From: Bryoerythrophyllum caledonicum
Taxonomy: Eukaryota > Streptophyta > Bryopsida > Pottiales > Pottiaceae
NCBI GenBank assembly: GCA_963971425.1
Contig: OZ020518.1
Coordinates: 14,266,190-14,330,189, forward strand
Direction: 5' to 3'
Length of the DNA: 64,000 bases
In this document: positions 22,052 through 34,405 of the stretch, in pieces
Position numbering within the stretch: the stretch's first letter is position 1
Layout of the letters: each line of letters begins with the position of its first letter
Program-made: the position numbers and the translations under genes
Notes under the pieces: model-generated
Database searches by the model: none
What the model saw: only the letters and a program-made list of their open reading frames with translations
What the model was told of the DNA's origin: nothing

Positions 22052-22531
22052 GAAAATACGGTCCCCCCTTGGCTTCTCCCATGCTCATGTATGACCCAAA
22101 GATGTCATTGTAACGCTCGGCTCAAACCGGACATCCTTTGTGTTAAAGGTTTACCGTATAATGACCCACCACCCGATAACATCAACCAAGACTACACCAT
22201 TCAATTCATTGAATTTACATTTTGTAATGATAGATTTTCCCCGGAAACAATCCAAAATAAAATAGATAAATACCAACCCCTTATTGACGATATCATTGCC
22301 CTTGGGTGGAATGTAGACCCCCTCATTGTAATCACGGCCGGCGCTCGTGCCACTACCTTTATCCCATCTATGAAAACTCTAGAGGATACCTTCAAAATTC
22401 CCATTGAAACAATTAGCACCTCCTTTAAAAATATTAACACCATTGCTATTCAATATGCCATGTCCATTCTGCTACATAAACGCAAAATCGAAAACAACCA
22501 AATCCTCCCCGATACTCAAGACCCCCCTTAA
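22052..22531 (+). pseudogene. LINE polyprotein, part 5: restriction-like endonuclease (RLE)
   Basis: Directly continues the frame after the TAA at 22049. A Cys cluster is followed by Lys-Pro-Asp (22124-22132) and Ile-Glu-Phe-Thr (22208-22219), the P-D...E core of the PD-(D/E)xK fold, with a Lys-rich helix after it. The same domain occurs, decayed, on the minus strand at 52190-52570, where the PD and IEF motifs are kept, supporting function. Earlier in the polyprotein there is an APE, so this LINE encodes two nucleases. Ends at TAA 22529-22531. Confidence 0.7.
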
Positions 22532-22812
22532 ATTCTTCCCCCACCTTGATTTATCATGACTAGCGGCTTTGTGGTTTTTGTCTGCTTGCTTATTGGTGGT
22601 CGGTTTGATGGCTTGTTGCTTAGTTAGTGATTGGTTAGTTGGCTGGTTAATGGTTCTTTGGCTACTCGTTACATAGTGTCTATCCTCGAGAGAGGGGAGT
22701 AGTTCCAGCTTGCTAATTCCTTGTCCAGTGGGCATGATCTTAGTAGTGGAACGAACAGACACTTTATTCACGCCGGTCTCTTTCGGAGATCGGCGTTCTT
22801 TCCTTCCTTCCT
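22532..22812 (+). other. LINE 3' UTR with conserved stem and terminal hairpin
   Basis: AGTGTCT (22675-22681) pairs with AGACACT (22757-22763). The same pair is kept in truncated copies at 28.3-28.5 kb and 51.88-51.98 kb. Next, GCCGGTCTC and GAGATCGGC (about 22770-22792) form a 9-bp hairpin with loop TTTCG, then a TTCC-rich tail. Such structures are recognised by the element's reverse transcriptase in other LINEs. Confidence 0.6.
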
Positions 22813-24400
22813 AGCAATATTGGATGCACACAACGCAAAGTAGCAAGTATTGCCGCAATGACATTACTTGCTTCAGTATTGAATATGAGCTCATTGAAGG
22901 AGTATTGCCATGTAGCAAAGTTATACAATACTGCAACTATACTCTATATTATGCTAATTGCAGCAGTAATGTATCAATAACGTTGTCCATTGGGGGTGCT
23001 TTCAACTTTATATGATTAAATTCACCTTTTTGCAGTTGATTTTTAAAAATATAATTAAATAATCATTTTCATTCAAATCTCAATCCTACTCAAACAAGAA
23101 TTATTATAAACATTGAGACCGAGCTTTATTATTACAAGTGATTATTACACCCTTGCATGTCATCAAGAAGGACGAGTTTGAAACTTTGTAAGAAAGTGTA
23201 CAACTTTGGATATTACACTTCTAAGATTGTTCATTAACCTTAGAACGACCAACCTATGATTGTGGTATCCATCCCAATATCCATTCCACTATGTGCTTTA
23301 ATTTTTCATCAAATTCAAGTGGAGTTTTCTAATTTCATTATTTTAGTGATGAGATCACATGTTTTCTTTATGTCACAAAAACCATGTGATGGCCACTCAC
23401 TTAACATGCACCCATTGGTGGCCACTCACTAAACATTAAAGCACATATGTCCAACACACCAATATCTACTTATAAATTTTCTAAAAAATTAGGGGTTCTC
23501 GTTGTGCTACCCTTATCGGATGTCGTAGGGTGCTCTCATGCTGATCCACCAGAGCTGACTATTGGATCTTTCATTTTTTCTTACATGAGATGATGGTTGC
23601 AAAGTAGAAATAGAGGGAGAATCAACTCAAAAGGGGGAAGGCAAGGGTTTTATTACAAAGAAACATGATATGATGTTTTACTTGATAATAGAGTAGTTCA
23701 TTTCCTACACCTGAGTTATTTTGGTATATTGCCCAATCATGTGTGAAAATGTTTAAGTTGCTATATATTGGAATTCTTACCGTAAAGACAATATTCATTT
23801 TGTCCCAATCTCAAGGGAAATAATCTTTTCTTCTTGTGTGGTGTATATATCTATATATATATATATTTTTTTTTATTTTTTTTTTTTAATTTAAAAAAAA
23901 ATTATATGTGTGTGTGTGTATGAATGACAACCTTACTACTTAGATGTGATTCAAGTTAACCTTTAATATCTCTAAATTTCTATCATCAACTCTAAGACAA
24001 AAAAAATGTGGCAATATTTCATGGTACAATATGATCTCTCCATCTTCAAAGGCCACTAAACCTAGTTCAAACATGAGGTCAAACACCACCAAGCTCTTCT
24101 ACACTTGATATTAAGGACTCTAATTTAGAGAAAGCACCAAGCTTTTCCACATGTACAACAATCAATAGTTAACAAAGAGTACTATTGCTTATCAAGGATT
24201 GAGTCCTTTATTATAAGTTTGGATGACTTTACAGAATAACTCTTATACCTTTATATGATTTCAGCTAAGACTTAAACAAGGATGGTTGTAACAAAGTAAT
24301 CACAATTTCCACAACATCAGACAAATGTCTTTTTTGTTTACCCAACCACATCCTCATCAAGCATACCAAGTTAGGTAGTTTTATTATGGAAGTAGATAAT
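22813..24400. other. Intergenic AT-rich DNA
   Basis: No gene recognised. It includes TA, T and TG simple repeats at about 23850-23920 and, from about 23930, the left edge of a block duplicated at 52.72 kb. Confidence 0.5.
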
Positions 24401-25037
24401 TTCTTCTACATTAGCAACTCATGTGATATAAAATATATAACAAGCATATATCTTGGCATCATTGTAGATCTTGCATTTCATAACAAACTTTTGAATATGC
24501 ACGATCCTATCTATTGAAGGCCTCCATATATTCCACTTCCCCACTATCAAGGGTCCTTTTGTGATTACACATAGATTCCCCACAACAATACTCTCAATGT
24601 CTAGGAAGCAAAGAATAACCTTAACACCAAATATAAGATTGAAAAGCATGGTGTAAAAAATAAAAAGTGCCTCCAAATACTTAAAGTAGGGATATACATA
24701 AAAATAACCTTATCAGTGGATATTGGATTAATAGCATAGGTCCATTAGAGCTTCAAATATAAATGACTAATTTAGTAAAGGACAAAGGAAAGCCAATAAG
24801 CAGAAAAGTAAAATCAATAAATTGATCAACATACAAATACATGGTCAATTCCATCACTTTGCCAACTACAAAAATACAACTTATCATTCAATACATATTC
24901 ACGCACCAAATACATTCAATACAAATACATTGAAGACTCAAAGTACAGACACCTAATTCAAATTTCCAACCTATCTATTTTGGTTCTACAACCAAACCTT
25001 GTTGGAATAACTTCTCCTCATACTTTCAATATTCCTC
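24400..25037. repeat. Duplicated block flanking kinase pseudogene, copy 1
   Basis: Shares long similar stretches with 52905-53510, for example the segment around 24455 (cttggcatcattgtagatct) and around 24785. It lies downstream (3') of the minus-strand kinase remnant in both places, so kinase and flank were duplicated together. Confidence 0.55.
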
Positions 25038-25620
25038 CTTGTCAGACTCTTGAAACTCTAATTGAACTTCTCTAACAACATCACAATTACTTGAGAGAAT
25101 TTCCTATATCTCTAGAAACAAGAGTCTCTTTGAACAATCCACATCCCAACGTCTAATCAGCAACTCCTTCATCCAACAATCTACATAGTCTGGAATTCTA
25201 GGTCTCTCTCCATGAAGTACTAGATCATAATCGCTTCGAGGATGACCCTCGAAAGGAAGTTTCCCAGTCAAGACCTCATAGCATGTCATGCCGTAGTTGT
25301 ACACGTCTGCTTCTTTTTAGAACACCTTTATATCCTTGCTTGGAACCTGATTCTTTAACGCTTGTAATATCTCAGGTGCCATAAAGAATCCAGTTCCAAC
25401 AACTACAATGGAACACTCAAAGTCCCGTCACATAATAGTTTAGTAAGGATCCAACAATGTCACAAACTAACACATTCGATGCTTTGAGGCCCCTGTGAAG
25501 GATGTTATGCTTGTGCAACCAATCCATCCCTAGTGCAACATCAAACATGATCCTTTCACCTTCATCTTTTGAAAATGTGAGTCTCCCTCGCTGAAGTCTT
25601 CAGAGCACAATCACGGGAGC
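25038..25620 (-). pseudogene. Protein kinase pseudogene, copy 1
   Basis: On the minus strand, 25304 down to 25104 reads as kinase subdomains IX-XI: Tyr-Gly-Met-Thr-Cys-Tyr-Glu, Leu-Thr-Gly-Lys-Leu-Pro-Phe-Glu-Gly, then Glu-Arg-Pro and an Arg-Arg-Trp-Asp-Val stretch. This is typical of plant serine/threonine or TKL kinases. Upstream sequence to about 25600 still resembles the catalytic loop and activation segment but has stops and frame breaks. The N-lobe is missing; from about 25580 the similarity to copy 2 stops, suggesting an insertion or rearrangement. Confidence 0.65.
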
Positions 25621-27144
25621 ACCTTCACCTTTTTATGGAGTTGACCTGGAGGTCGACCGTTGGTCTCAGTGTGCATCGATCTGTCTGTGCTCAACATCCT
25701 GTGGAGACGTTTTTACAGGTCATTGGAGAGATACAGATCATGGTATTGGAAGCTGGATTCGGTAGCTGCTGACGCAAAGCACAGTATGAGCATGTGACGT
25801 GAGATTGGGTAAGGAATTCGTCGAGGTCCGATCAGTTGCAGATGAGCTGTGTCATTTCAGTTTCGATGCATGTGACGACTGTAAAATCAATACGAAGCTG
25901 GATTCGTGAACTAGAACAATATATTTGCACTGAGGGTCTGCAGAGTTTTTGTCAGTTGAAGTTCTGACTCTCAGGCATCACATGCTAGTCTATCTTAAGG
26001 AGACCTTCGGGGGAAGCGGGGACCGTGAGTCGAAGAAGGCGAGGTGAGGGTTTGGAGAGCTCAAGCTGGGACTGAAGAAAGATGACAATGGTCATGGATG
26101 ATGTTATACAGCTCCAGCCTTTTATCAAATTCTTGTGTGAAATGTGACATCAGTTGTTCATGAGCGATATACTTCCAGTTTTATTTTATTTAATTCCTAT
26201 ACATAATTGTCTTCAAATTTATCATTTTATTTTCAAGGTTTATTATCATTGAATTTTTCATTTAATTTCATCGCATGGTTTTGTCAATATGACGATATGT
26301 GTTTGTCTGGCAGAACGGGTGGAGAATGATAGAATATGGTTGACATATCCGACTGGCAATTATCGATTCCAATTAGCTTGTATAACCAGCATCAAATTCC
26401 ATGTATTCCGATCGCTTCTCGGGTAATGTGCGCGGTAAATCACTCGTACGACGTCAATGGACGCCGCTTGGCTTTTTCCATGTCTGGATTTTGGTAAATG
26501 TCGAGTTCAAAGTTTGAGGAAACATGTTGAGTCTTGGATTGGAGCTTATCAGAATTGGAGTTGCCATGACGGCGAGTGGTTGTTGAATCAGATGAGTGAT
26601 ACTTGGAATGGCAATAATTGATGACATTTGATACATTCAATTCCAGTCAAGCCCGATACCATTGACTTTGGAATCCGTTAGGTTGACTAAATTTCTAACT
26701 GCCTAACACAAGTTGGCGCCCAAATTGCCAATTTTAGTGGTCAATTAGATAGTGGGATGAAGCTATATTCCTTGCCTAGAGCGGTGAGCACAAAGCCTAA
26801 ATCAAATAATTTCAAAAATTATTGTGTCTTTTAGTCCTTTCAAGATTAATGACAAATTTTAATGGAGTACTTTTATTTTTGAAAAATTGCCAAAATTGTT
26901 AAAAAATTTACTCAAATTCACAAATCTAACAAACATTATAAAAAAAATAAGGTTACTTGTCAATAACCGCACCTATACTCTTGAACCGTTGCAAATCTCT
27001 AATCATCACCCACTTCTACCTCCCACCACCGCCACAAGTTTGTACTTGCCACCAAACTCACAAATTACCTCAAGTTAAGGTTCTAATCTTACTATTTCCT
27101 TCTAACTCCCTCAAACATCCCTATCATGCCATAACAATGTCTTT
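25621..27144. other. Intergenic region, nothing recognised
   Basis: 25621-26095 is less AT-rich than its surroundings and absent from the duplicate at 54.2 kb, so it may be an inserted sequence. 26100-26300 again resembles 54215-54400. No coding frame supported on either strand. Confidence 0.4.
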
Positions 27145-27440
27145 TTAACCCCTCAAGGCCCAAGGCATTTTAGCACTTAAACTCATTGAAAAGTATTAGT
27201 TTCAATGCAATCAACACAAAATGCAACAAATATAGTTTTAACATATCTAGTCGTAGGATCTTGTAGTAGGATTGCACAAGTATACGTGGTAAGAAAATTG
27301 TTTAGTTTGATTGCATGGATTGAAAGATACCAGCCTTTGAAGTGAGACATAAACACTTCTTGAGGTCATACTAAACACCTTCAACAAACTTCGACCACCT
27401 TCTATGACATTTTTTTGCACTACAGTCTGTGATTTTCTAA
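27145..27440 (-). repeat. TTAA-family fragment, reverse orientation
   Basis: Begins TTAACCCCTCAAGGCCCAAGG, a variant of the family's right end, and runs through a TTGCATGGATTGAAAGAT segment corresponding to the family's internal conserved block. Its other end is not clear. Confidence 0.4.
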
Positions 27441-27675
27441 TTTTAACTTTAAAAGGATCATGTTAGGCACATGCGCACCAAATTTTAAAAGTAGAAGAGG
27501 GGAAGAAGCTGTCCTTAAAAATCTTGCAATGCAACTATGTGCTATGAATCAACAATACACTTCAAATTTTGCATTTATCATATCTTGCTCATATTTCAAA
27601 AACTCAAAAATCCGTACGGTAGATGTAAAGATTTCCAAATTTTTTCCAAGAGGAATTCTTCTTTATAAAAAATGG

Positions 27676-28150
27676 ACATACCCTTTGGAACAAGGCCTTT
27701 TGAAGAAATTACTTTGTTATTTGGATGTGCCCTTTGTATATCCCTATTGTCCTCAATAGGCCGAGGGCAATCCCAAGTTGAGTCAAATTTGTATGCAAAT
27801 GAAAAAATCAATGCATTTGTTATTTACTTTTCATATCCATCATTTCCTTTATATACACATTATTTATTTCATATGACCATTATCTACTTTAGATACCCGT
27901 CATTTACTTAATATATCCATGGCAGTATATCCCGTAGTTTCAATATGTAGAATCAATTTTAGAAATGTATATGTAGAAATCATTATTTTAATCTTGGTAC
28001 GTAATAGCACATTAAAACCACTAGTTTTTCTACTATTAGCCAAATTCTATTGAAAGGGCATATTCAAAGGATTGTGCCAAAGGGCACATTTGATTCAAAG
28101 GGCACATTTAAAGGACAAAGTGATTCCTCCAAAAGGTTTTGTTCCAAAGG
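27676..28150. repeat. Inverted-repeat element (about 65-bp arms)
   Basis: The arm at about 27676-27735 (ACCCTTTGGAACAAGGCC...) is repeated as its inverse at about 28085-28150. The right arm also has a local tandem of AAAGGGCACATTT. No ORF; possible foldback MITE. Confidence 0.45.
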
Positions 28151-28309
28151 ATATCTTCAAGATTTCACCTATGTATTCCATCTAACGGGTGCATTGCCGT
28201 TTTTAATTACTACAAGAGATTTATATCATCACTCATCTTATATATTCCTCGCACATTTATGGTATCCACCACTCTGTATATTCTACATAAATGTGATTAG
28301 AAGCATAGG

Positions 28310-28510
28310 ACTACAGAAGAAGAAGAACGTTGGTTCCCGAAGGAGACCGGCGTGACTAAAGTGTCTGTTTGCACCACCACTAAGACCATGCCCACCAGGC
28401 AAGGAATTAGTAGTATGGGGCTACTTCCCCCTCTGGAGGGTAGACACTATGTAACAAGTAATCGTAGGGATAAAAACCAAAACAAGGAGAGCCACAATCA
28501 AAGCCATAGG
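28310..28510 (-). mobile_element. Truncated LINE 3' end (minus strand)
   Basis: Reverse complement of the LINE 3' UTR: the AGACACT/AGTGTCT pair, the CACGCCGGTCTCC block and a TTC-rich tail at about 28310-28325. It represents a severely 5'-truncated insertion, usual for LINEs. Confidence 0.7.
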
Positions 28511-28568
28511 ACTACATAAATGTATGAACATCGATATTCAAAGACATCAAGAGAACTAAAAAATGATA

Positions 28569-29583
28569 TTAACCCCTAAAGGCCCTAGAGCCCTCTCAAG
28601 AGACTCTCAAAGGTTTGAGCAGGTTGCTATGGTGTCAATTTATAACATTCCTATTTGAAATTTTCAACGCATATGAACATTACTAAAAGCTTCCTGTGAG
28701 TACAATTTTTCCTCAAATCCGACACATAATGAAAAGGTTATAGGGTTTTGAATTACAAACGGGGAGAGCGAGCACGTCGGGCAACTCTAAAGACATTTGC
28801 CATAACACTCTTTGAAATGTGAGACTTTCAATAATAGCAAGAAATATTATTTCCTTTCATATTGTCAAAAAAAATTCTTGTCTTTAGTGAAAAATAGCAC
28901 ATTTACCCAAGTCAAACATTTTCACACATTGTCACACATTGTCACACATTGACGGGCAAGGTACCAAAAAAACTTCTTCTTTTTCAAATAACACTTAGAG
29001 ATCTTCATATTTTTTACTTTTTATTTTTTACTACAAGATGTGGTGTAAACCTTCTTATTGACGGTTTGGATTCTCATTCTAGAACATACTTAGTTCACAA
29101 AAAAAATAAAACGTGAATTGGCAACTTTGAAACCTCCACTGCTTGCACAATTTTTTTTGAATATGCTACACCTTTTGATTATCACTAAAAATTGGTGTCC
29201 AAGGAAATAAAATCATGATTAACATGATGGTAATGAATTTAGCCTTTGTGTAGTGCAAAAACTTGACACCAGGTGAAGTCAAAGTCTACTCATCTACTCA
29301 ATGCAGGGAAGAAAATAACCATTTTCTCTCGTTCAAAGAAGAAAAAGAAGAAGAACTCCAATCCTCATTTAAGGGAGTTTCTCTCCTTCAAACACTGTAG
29401 TCTTTCAATCCATGTGGTCAAAGTTTATGAAAGTTTGTGAAGACATTACTCAAAAAGTCTTTATTGAGATCCTATGGTTAGATGTAGAAACAATAGTTTT
29501 TCTTCCTTCCTTACTTATTACACTAGAATCAACAATTTTGCAGTGTTTTTGGTGTGAAAATGGCTTGGGACTTTAGGGGTTAA
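28569..29583 (+). mobile_element. TTAA-family element, full length (about 1,015 bp)
   Basis: Starts TTAACCCCTAAAGGCCC and ends GGGACTTTAGGGGTTAA. It contains a local triplicated CACACATTGT near 28925 and an AAG-rich insertion near 29340. No ORF. Confidence 0.65.
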
Positions 29584-29812
29584 ATTCCAATACTTCAAGA
29601 AAGAGATTTGTTTGTTTTTTGACAAGTGTAGTCTATTTCCAATATCAGAAGTGTATAAAGTTCTGATGGCGTGGTGGAATATGGAAATGCCATGGGATAG
29701 GGACTCGCGTTGCTATGTAACTTGTGTACAAGTTGTATATAGCTATAATCCAACTGTGGATATCTTCCGCATATCATCAAAGTTTAGATCCATATCATTC
29801 CAAAAGGGCAGT
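29584..29812. other. Intergenic, nothing recognised
   Basis: Short spacer between a TTAA element and the minisatellite. The open frames have no recognisable content. Confidence 0.4.
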
Positions 29813-30055
29813 CTCAACTTCCTTCAAGTCCCATGGTCCCTACTACCCTTGAGTCTACTAAGTCCCTACTACTCTCAAGCCCCCAAGTGCCCATTTCCTT
29901 CCCCATTTTTCTCAAGTCTCCCAAGTCCCAAGTTCCCTAAAGCCCCTTAAGTCCCAAGTTCCCTCAAGTCCCCCAAGTCCCAAGTTCCCTCAAGTCCCCC
30001 AAGTCCTAAATTTCCTCAAGTCCCAAAGTTCTCACTTCCCTCAAGTCTCCCATGT
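29813..30055. repeat. Minisatellite of CAAGTCCC-type units
   Basis: Units of about 25-26 bp such as CCCAAGTTCCCTCAAGTCCC repeat imperfectly, best preserved at 29950-30005. The pyrimidine-rich strand makes the frame here spuriously open. Confidence 0.7.
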
Positions 30056-32090
30056 CACTTCAACACATTTCAAAACATGGATCCATTGAATATCTAGATT
30101 TGAAGAGGTGCTTCCATACCCTACCTACAACCCCTTTTGCACACTTCCATAACCTTTTATGAACGAACCAACCATGAAGCATGTCATGAGGCATGTCATA
30201 CGTGCAATCCAGAAAAGCACACTCCAGGTTTCACCTAGGTACTCGACCAAACGGATATTGGACCTATATAATTATGGTTTCCACATATTGATCTTTTATA
30301 AAATTCTCAATACCAAATATCATTTTTTTTTTAATAATATTTTAATTGCTCAACATTGAAATTTAAACTAAATTTAATGATTGATAAAAAATATTCAAAA
30401 TTAAAATTTCAAACACTCTAAGCTAAATTTATTAATTTGCCATACCTATTTGGAAAAAGTTCAAAAACAACTTTTGTTTGGTGATTTAACAGTTGTAAAT
30501 TTCAAGATCATTTATATTATGACCTAGAGTTTTTTTTATCTACACAAACATACATATAAATGATAATTATTGTAAAGGAATATATATAATTTCTAAGTAT
30601 AGAAAAGGTTTTAAAACCTTAAGTTAAGTACTTTAAATTAGTTTTTATAAAATTTAGTAGATCAAATTCTTTAATCTTTTATTGTTGTGTTTTGTTTTTT
30701 GTAAACATCTTAGTTCATATGTCTTGATTCTTTTTAATTTGTAAATTTGTAGGTTATACTAAATAATGAAATACTAGCCTCAAAATTTTGAGTGGTATAG
30801 GATCGTAGGCTTGAGAGAAGTGGGGACTTTGAGATATGAAGGTGGTGGGGACTTGGAGGACTTTATACCTATTTGAAGATTATACCCATTTGAAGATTAT
30901 ACCCAGGCCACAAGGCGGCGCTGGTCCATGTCTCGCCACGTCATTGGAACTTCCAACACTTCAGATATCAGAATTCAACTAAACTTATATAAAAATATCA
31001 TAATACCATAATATTAGTTTTTAAAAATAATTATATTAAGTTATTATAAATAAAATTAACCATATACAAACATTATAGAATTCTACTTTTTTTAATTGTT
31101 AAATCCTTTTTATTTGTATTTAGGAAGAATTATAAAATAATAAATCCTAAATATTACTTGTTTTTCTTCAAATCCCTAATTTTTAATGTAATAAAAAAAT
31201 TAAAGCATCTTCTTTAAATTTTCCAACTACAAGAATCATTATTAATTGCTCTAATATAAAATTATATTTTATTATACTAATACCCATAATATCTGTAATA
31301 GGAATTTAAAAAATAATAATATCCACAATTCAACCTACCGGATATAGGAATAACCTATTAGTTTTCCTACTATGGATATTATTATTTTTCATTGTTTGGT
31401 TATAATATTTAATTAAAACTAATGATCTTACAAATTCAACATTTCAATTTTCTTATATACAAAGGCAGCAAAATATATTTTGTATATAAAATACCTATAA
31501 GTTAATAGAAAACCTTGACATTATATCAACATCATGTATATAAACTTTCAATCTACTATTGATTATTAAGGTATACATTTATTAAGCTAGTTGCCTTTAA
31601 TTCTAATAAAATTTTATTAAATGATTGAATTTAAATTACTTTATGATATCATATTTTTATCTTACAAACTAATAGTATTTTATAACTATTGAAATATACT
31701 TTTACTTCGATGTTTTTTTCAAATTTTTTCAAAGGCTGTGGCTCTACTAAAATATTGAGAGTACGTCTAAGCACACATGCAAACGTATGTTGCCTACTGT
31801 ACCCAAGCACATGACTTCAATTCAGTGATTAGTTGCGAACTTGCATGAGCTCGATAAGGCATCAGAATTTATGTTCCACCACGATTTTTTGATGTCTCCT
31901 AAACGTTTCCTGCTCAAAACAACTGCCCGATTTTGGGCTCAGGGGGCCTCTCAATGACCCCAAAACTTTTCTAATGGGAGGAAGTTTAGCAATTGCAAAC
32001 ACAGCTGCAGAATGAACAAGAGGAGGTTGCTCTGGTTTGCAATCTAGTTTGTAAAGATTGGACAAATATCATCCGCATTTGAAATTTATT
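30056..32090. other. Very AT-rich intergenic DNA
   Basis: No gene or element boundary recognised. A short tandem of TTTGAAGATTATACCCA lies at about 30872-30905. Confidence 0.45.
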
Positions 32091-32097
32091 TGATAAG

Positions 32098-33787
32098 GAG
32101 GAAGCGGCGATGATGAAGGTGGAACGTAACCTTCAAGAGGAACGTGCAGCCCGGTCATATGTGCAACTAGAGCTAGTATCACAAAAGCAGAAGAATACAA
32201 TGTTGCAACTAGCACATGGACAGGAGATTCAAGATATGAAGGCTCAGCATGCTTAGGAGATGAATCGATTAGAAATGGCACATGCCAAGATGCTGCCGAC
32301 AAGAATCAATGCAGAGGCAGACGTCGTTCATCTCAACATTGAGAAAAGTTTGTTAAAGCAGAACAATCACGAGTTGAGGGAGGAACAAGATGAGTTGAGT
32401 AATCAAGTTGAACAATTGCAGAGGCAGTTGTGGAAGCAAGATGCTAGCTCCGCACCAACGTTTTTTCTTTTCTAAACATACAAAAATTAAAGTACATTGA
32501 TGTTACATCTACTAGATTATGATCGCGGACATCTATTAGACGAGCCAACATTTGATGCTGCTTAGAGATTTGCGACTAAGTATGACAAGGAAAACTTGTG
32601 CGAGATGCTACTCCAAGGCGATGTGGAGTTGATGCATGTGCACAAGATGGTGAAACCGATTAGCCATGTAGGTGCACGAGCACTTTTATACTACTTGGAG
32701 TTGGAGAAGGAGTTGGATCACTGAAGATGTGAAGATCAACCTTTAAAGGAGCAGAGGAGGATCATCGCTACACCAAAAATCCAGTGGACAAGAACTGTGG
32801 CTGAGTTGGAGGGTTTGGATCGTCTCATTTATCGACGATCATTGGAAGGACTATGGGGGCAGTTTTTGGATCATAAGAAGTTGTTGGAATCAATGGTCGC
32901 AGCGCATGAACGGGAACAACGCGGACATCGAGGCAGACTCAACAACAATGAGTATGTCTATGGAGTGATACGTGGTGAGACAGAGATCAAGTTGATGCTC
33001 AATCAACTTGATGGTATGCTTCTTTTCCCTGATCAAGTAGATACAATGTTCAACTTGATCATGCTACCTGAGGTCTTTCGTCCACCATCAACATTGAAGA
33101 TAAAGAACCTGGTGACGGGTTCCGATTGGAACCAGAAGTACTTCGGCCAGTTTGACAATCTATTCGATCAGACGATAGACAATCCACTATCCTCTTGGTG
33201 AGCTATCAACTGGATTGTGGAGGATTATGGTTTGTCAAGGACAGAGGAACTTTCGTGGGCAAATGTGTATCGCTCTACGGAGGATTTGACGTGGACGACA
33301 ATACCACCAGCAGTTGTGATGGCCAACATACATTTTTGTGCCTGTGAGCGGAGATTTAAGTAGGAACCAAATGCTACCATAGATTTGGTGGAGTATAAAT
33401 GGCCGAAGATTCCAGGTCAATTTGATATGGCAGCTCATTGTGCCGAAGCATAAAAAAACTTCTGTGAGGAGCATCAAACTCACACAGATCCAGTATGTTT
33501 CTGGGCTGCCATTTTTTGTAAGTTTTTGGTTTAGATGTGCGGTGAGCATGGGGTCACGATTAATGTAAATCAGTATGATCCGGCCAACCTTGAGTTTCAT
33601 CTGGATGTCAAGCTGCGCTATCATCATTTTGATGGAAGCGGATGATCGACTTGATGGCGATGACACACTTTCTTTACGGATCTAATGGATGTTTTGTGAA
33701 CGAGTTCACAACAACGAAGATTGTTTGGAACAACCAAAACGGGTTATAATATTTTCAATCCACGATGGGCCAATGTTCCATACCATA
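32098..33787 (+). pseudogene. Decayed long ORF with N-terminal coiled coil, unknown family
   Basis: One frame (ATG at 32110) stays meaningful for nearly 1.7 kb although it has many stops, including TAG 32254, TAA 32473, TAG near 32563, TGA near 32722, TGA 33199, TAG 33361, TAA 33451, TAG 33535 and TGA 33643. The first 120 residues are Glu/Gln/Leu-rich and coiled-coil-like. The intact middle (32797-33201) is a hydrophilic globular-looking segment. Most stops are one C-to-T or G-to-A step from Gln, Arg or Trp. A MITE adjoins its 3' side at 33788. I do not recognise the family; it may be a repeat-encoded protein or a dead host gene. Confidence 0.5.
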
Positions 33788-34405
33788 GGGGCGGTTTACA
33801 CTACAGACCATGAGCCATGACCAAGGAAAATGGATTAATTCCATGGTTACACTTCATGGTCACACTTCCATGGTCACACTTCAGAAAAATGTAATTTTTA
33901 AAGCCCTTGGGCCTCTCACTAAGTGTAAACTGAACTTGGACCGGGAGGAATGACCGTGTACTAAAAAGTGGGCATGTTGATTTTTTTAATGAATGCCTAA
34001 AAAGGGTAGTTTTGCCTAAAAAAACGAAGGAAAAAAACAAGCCAAAAAGACAAAAGGGTGGCCGCCATTGTATCTACAGTAACGTTGGGCCCCCTAAAAT
34101 AAAATTAAAAATTAAAAAATTAAAAAAAAATCAATTAAAAATAATAAAACGGCATTTCAGGCCCATGGTCTCCTCGTTCAGCAATGAGAGAACCCTTTCT
34201 GCCTCTCTCGCCGCAAAATCCGGGGACCCTTCAATATTATCCACAAAGCCTATTTCTAGGCCTTTTCAAGACCTCAAATCCTTTGGTCACTTTTCTTTTT
34301 TCCTCGTAGTGTAAACCCAAGTCATCCTGGGACGAGTTGATGGAGCCAATCACCGATTTTAGAGGTGCATGGAACGAGTTCTTGGTCCGTAGTGTAAACC
34401 GCCCC
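33788..34405. mobile_element. MITE with GGGGCGGTTTACACTA ends, copy 1 (618 bp)
   Basis: Ends are inverted GGGGCGGTTTACACTACRG; flanks are ATA on both sides, a 3-bp duplication. Very similar to 44364-44984 throughout. No ORF. 3-bp duplications suggest a PIF/Harbinger-type driver. Confidence 0.75.

Larger units (their letters stand above)
16541..22812 (+). mobile_element. 3' part of Dualen/RandI-like LINE
   Basis: This is the continuation of the LINE after the inserted transposon. It encodes the rest of the AP endonuclease, the reverse transcriptase, RNase H, a CCHC knuckle and a restriction-like endonuclease, then a 3' UTR of about 280 bp with a conserved stem and a terminal hairpin followed by a TTCC-type tail. 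The whole coding part (1800-2783 joined to 16541-22531) keeps one reading frame of about 2,325 codons with four nonsense codons. The sense strand is G-poor until about 22050 and balanced afterward. Confidence 0.85.

Noticed and set aside
29813-30055. CRISPR-like array
   Set aside because: Units are contiguous and imperfect with no unique spacers; eukaryotic context.
30056-32065. Search for LTR or gene in the very AT-rich stretch
   Set aside because: No direct repeats, primer binding site or coding frame seen.
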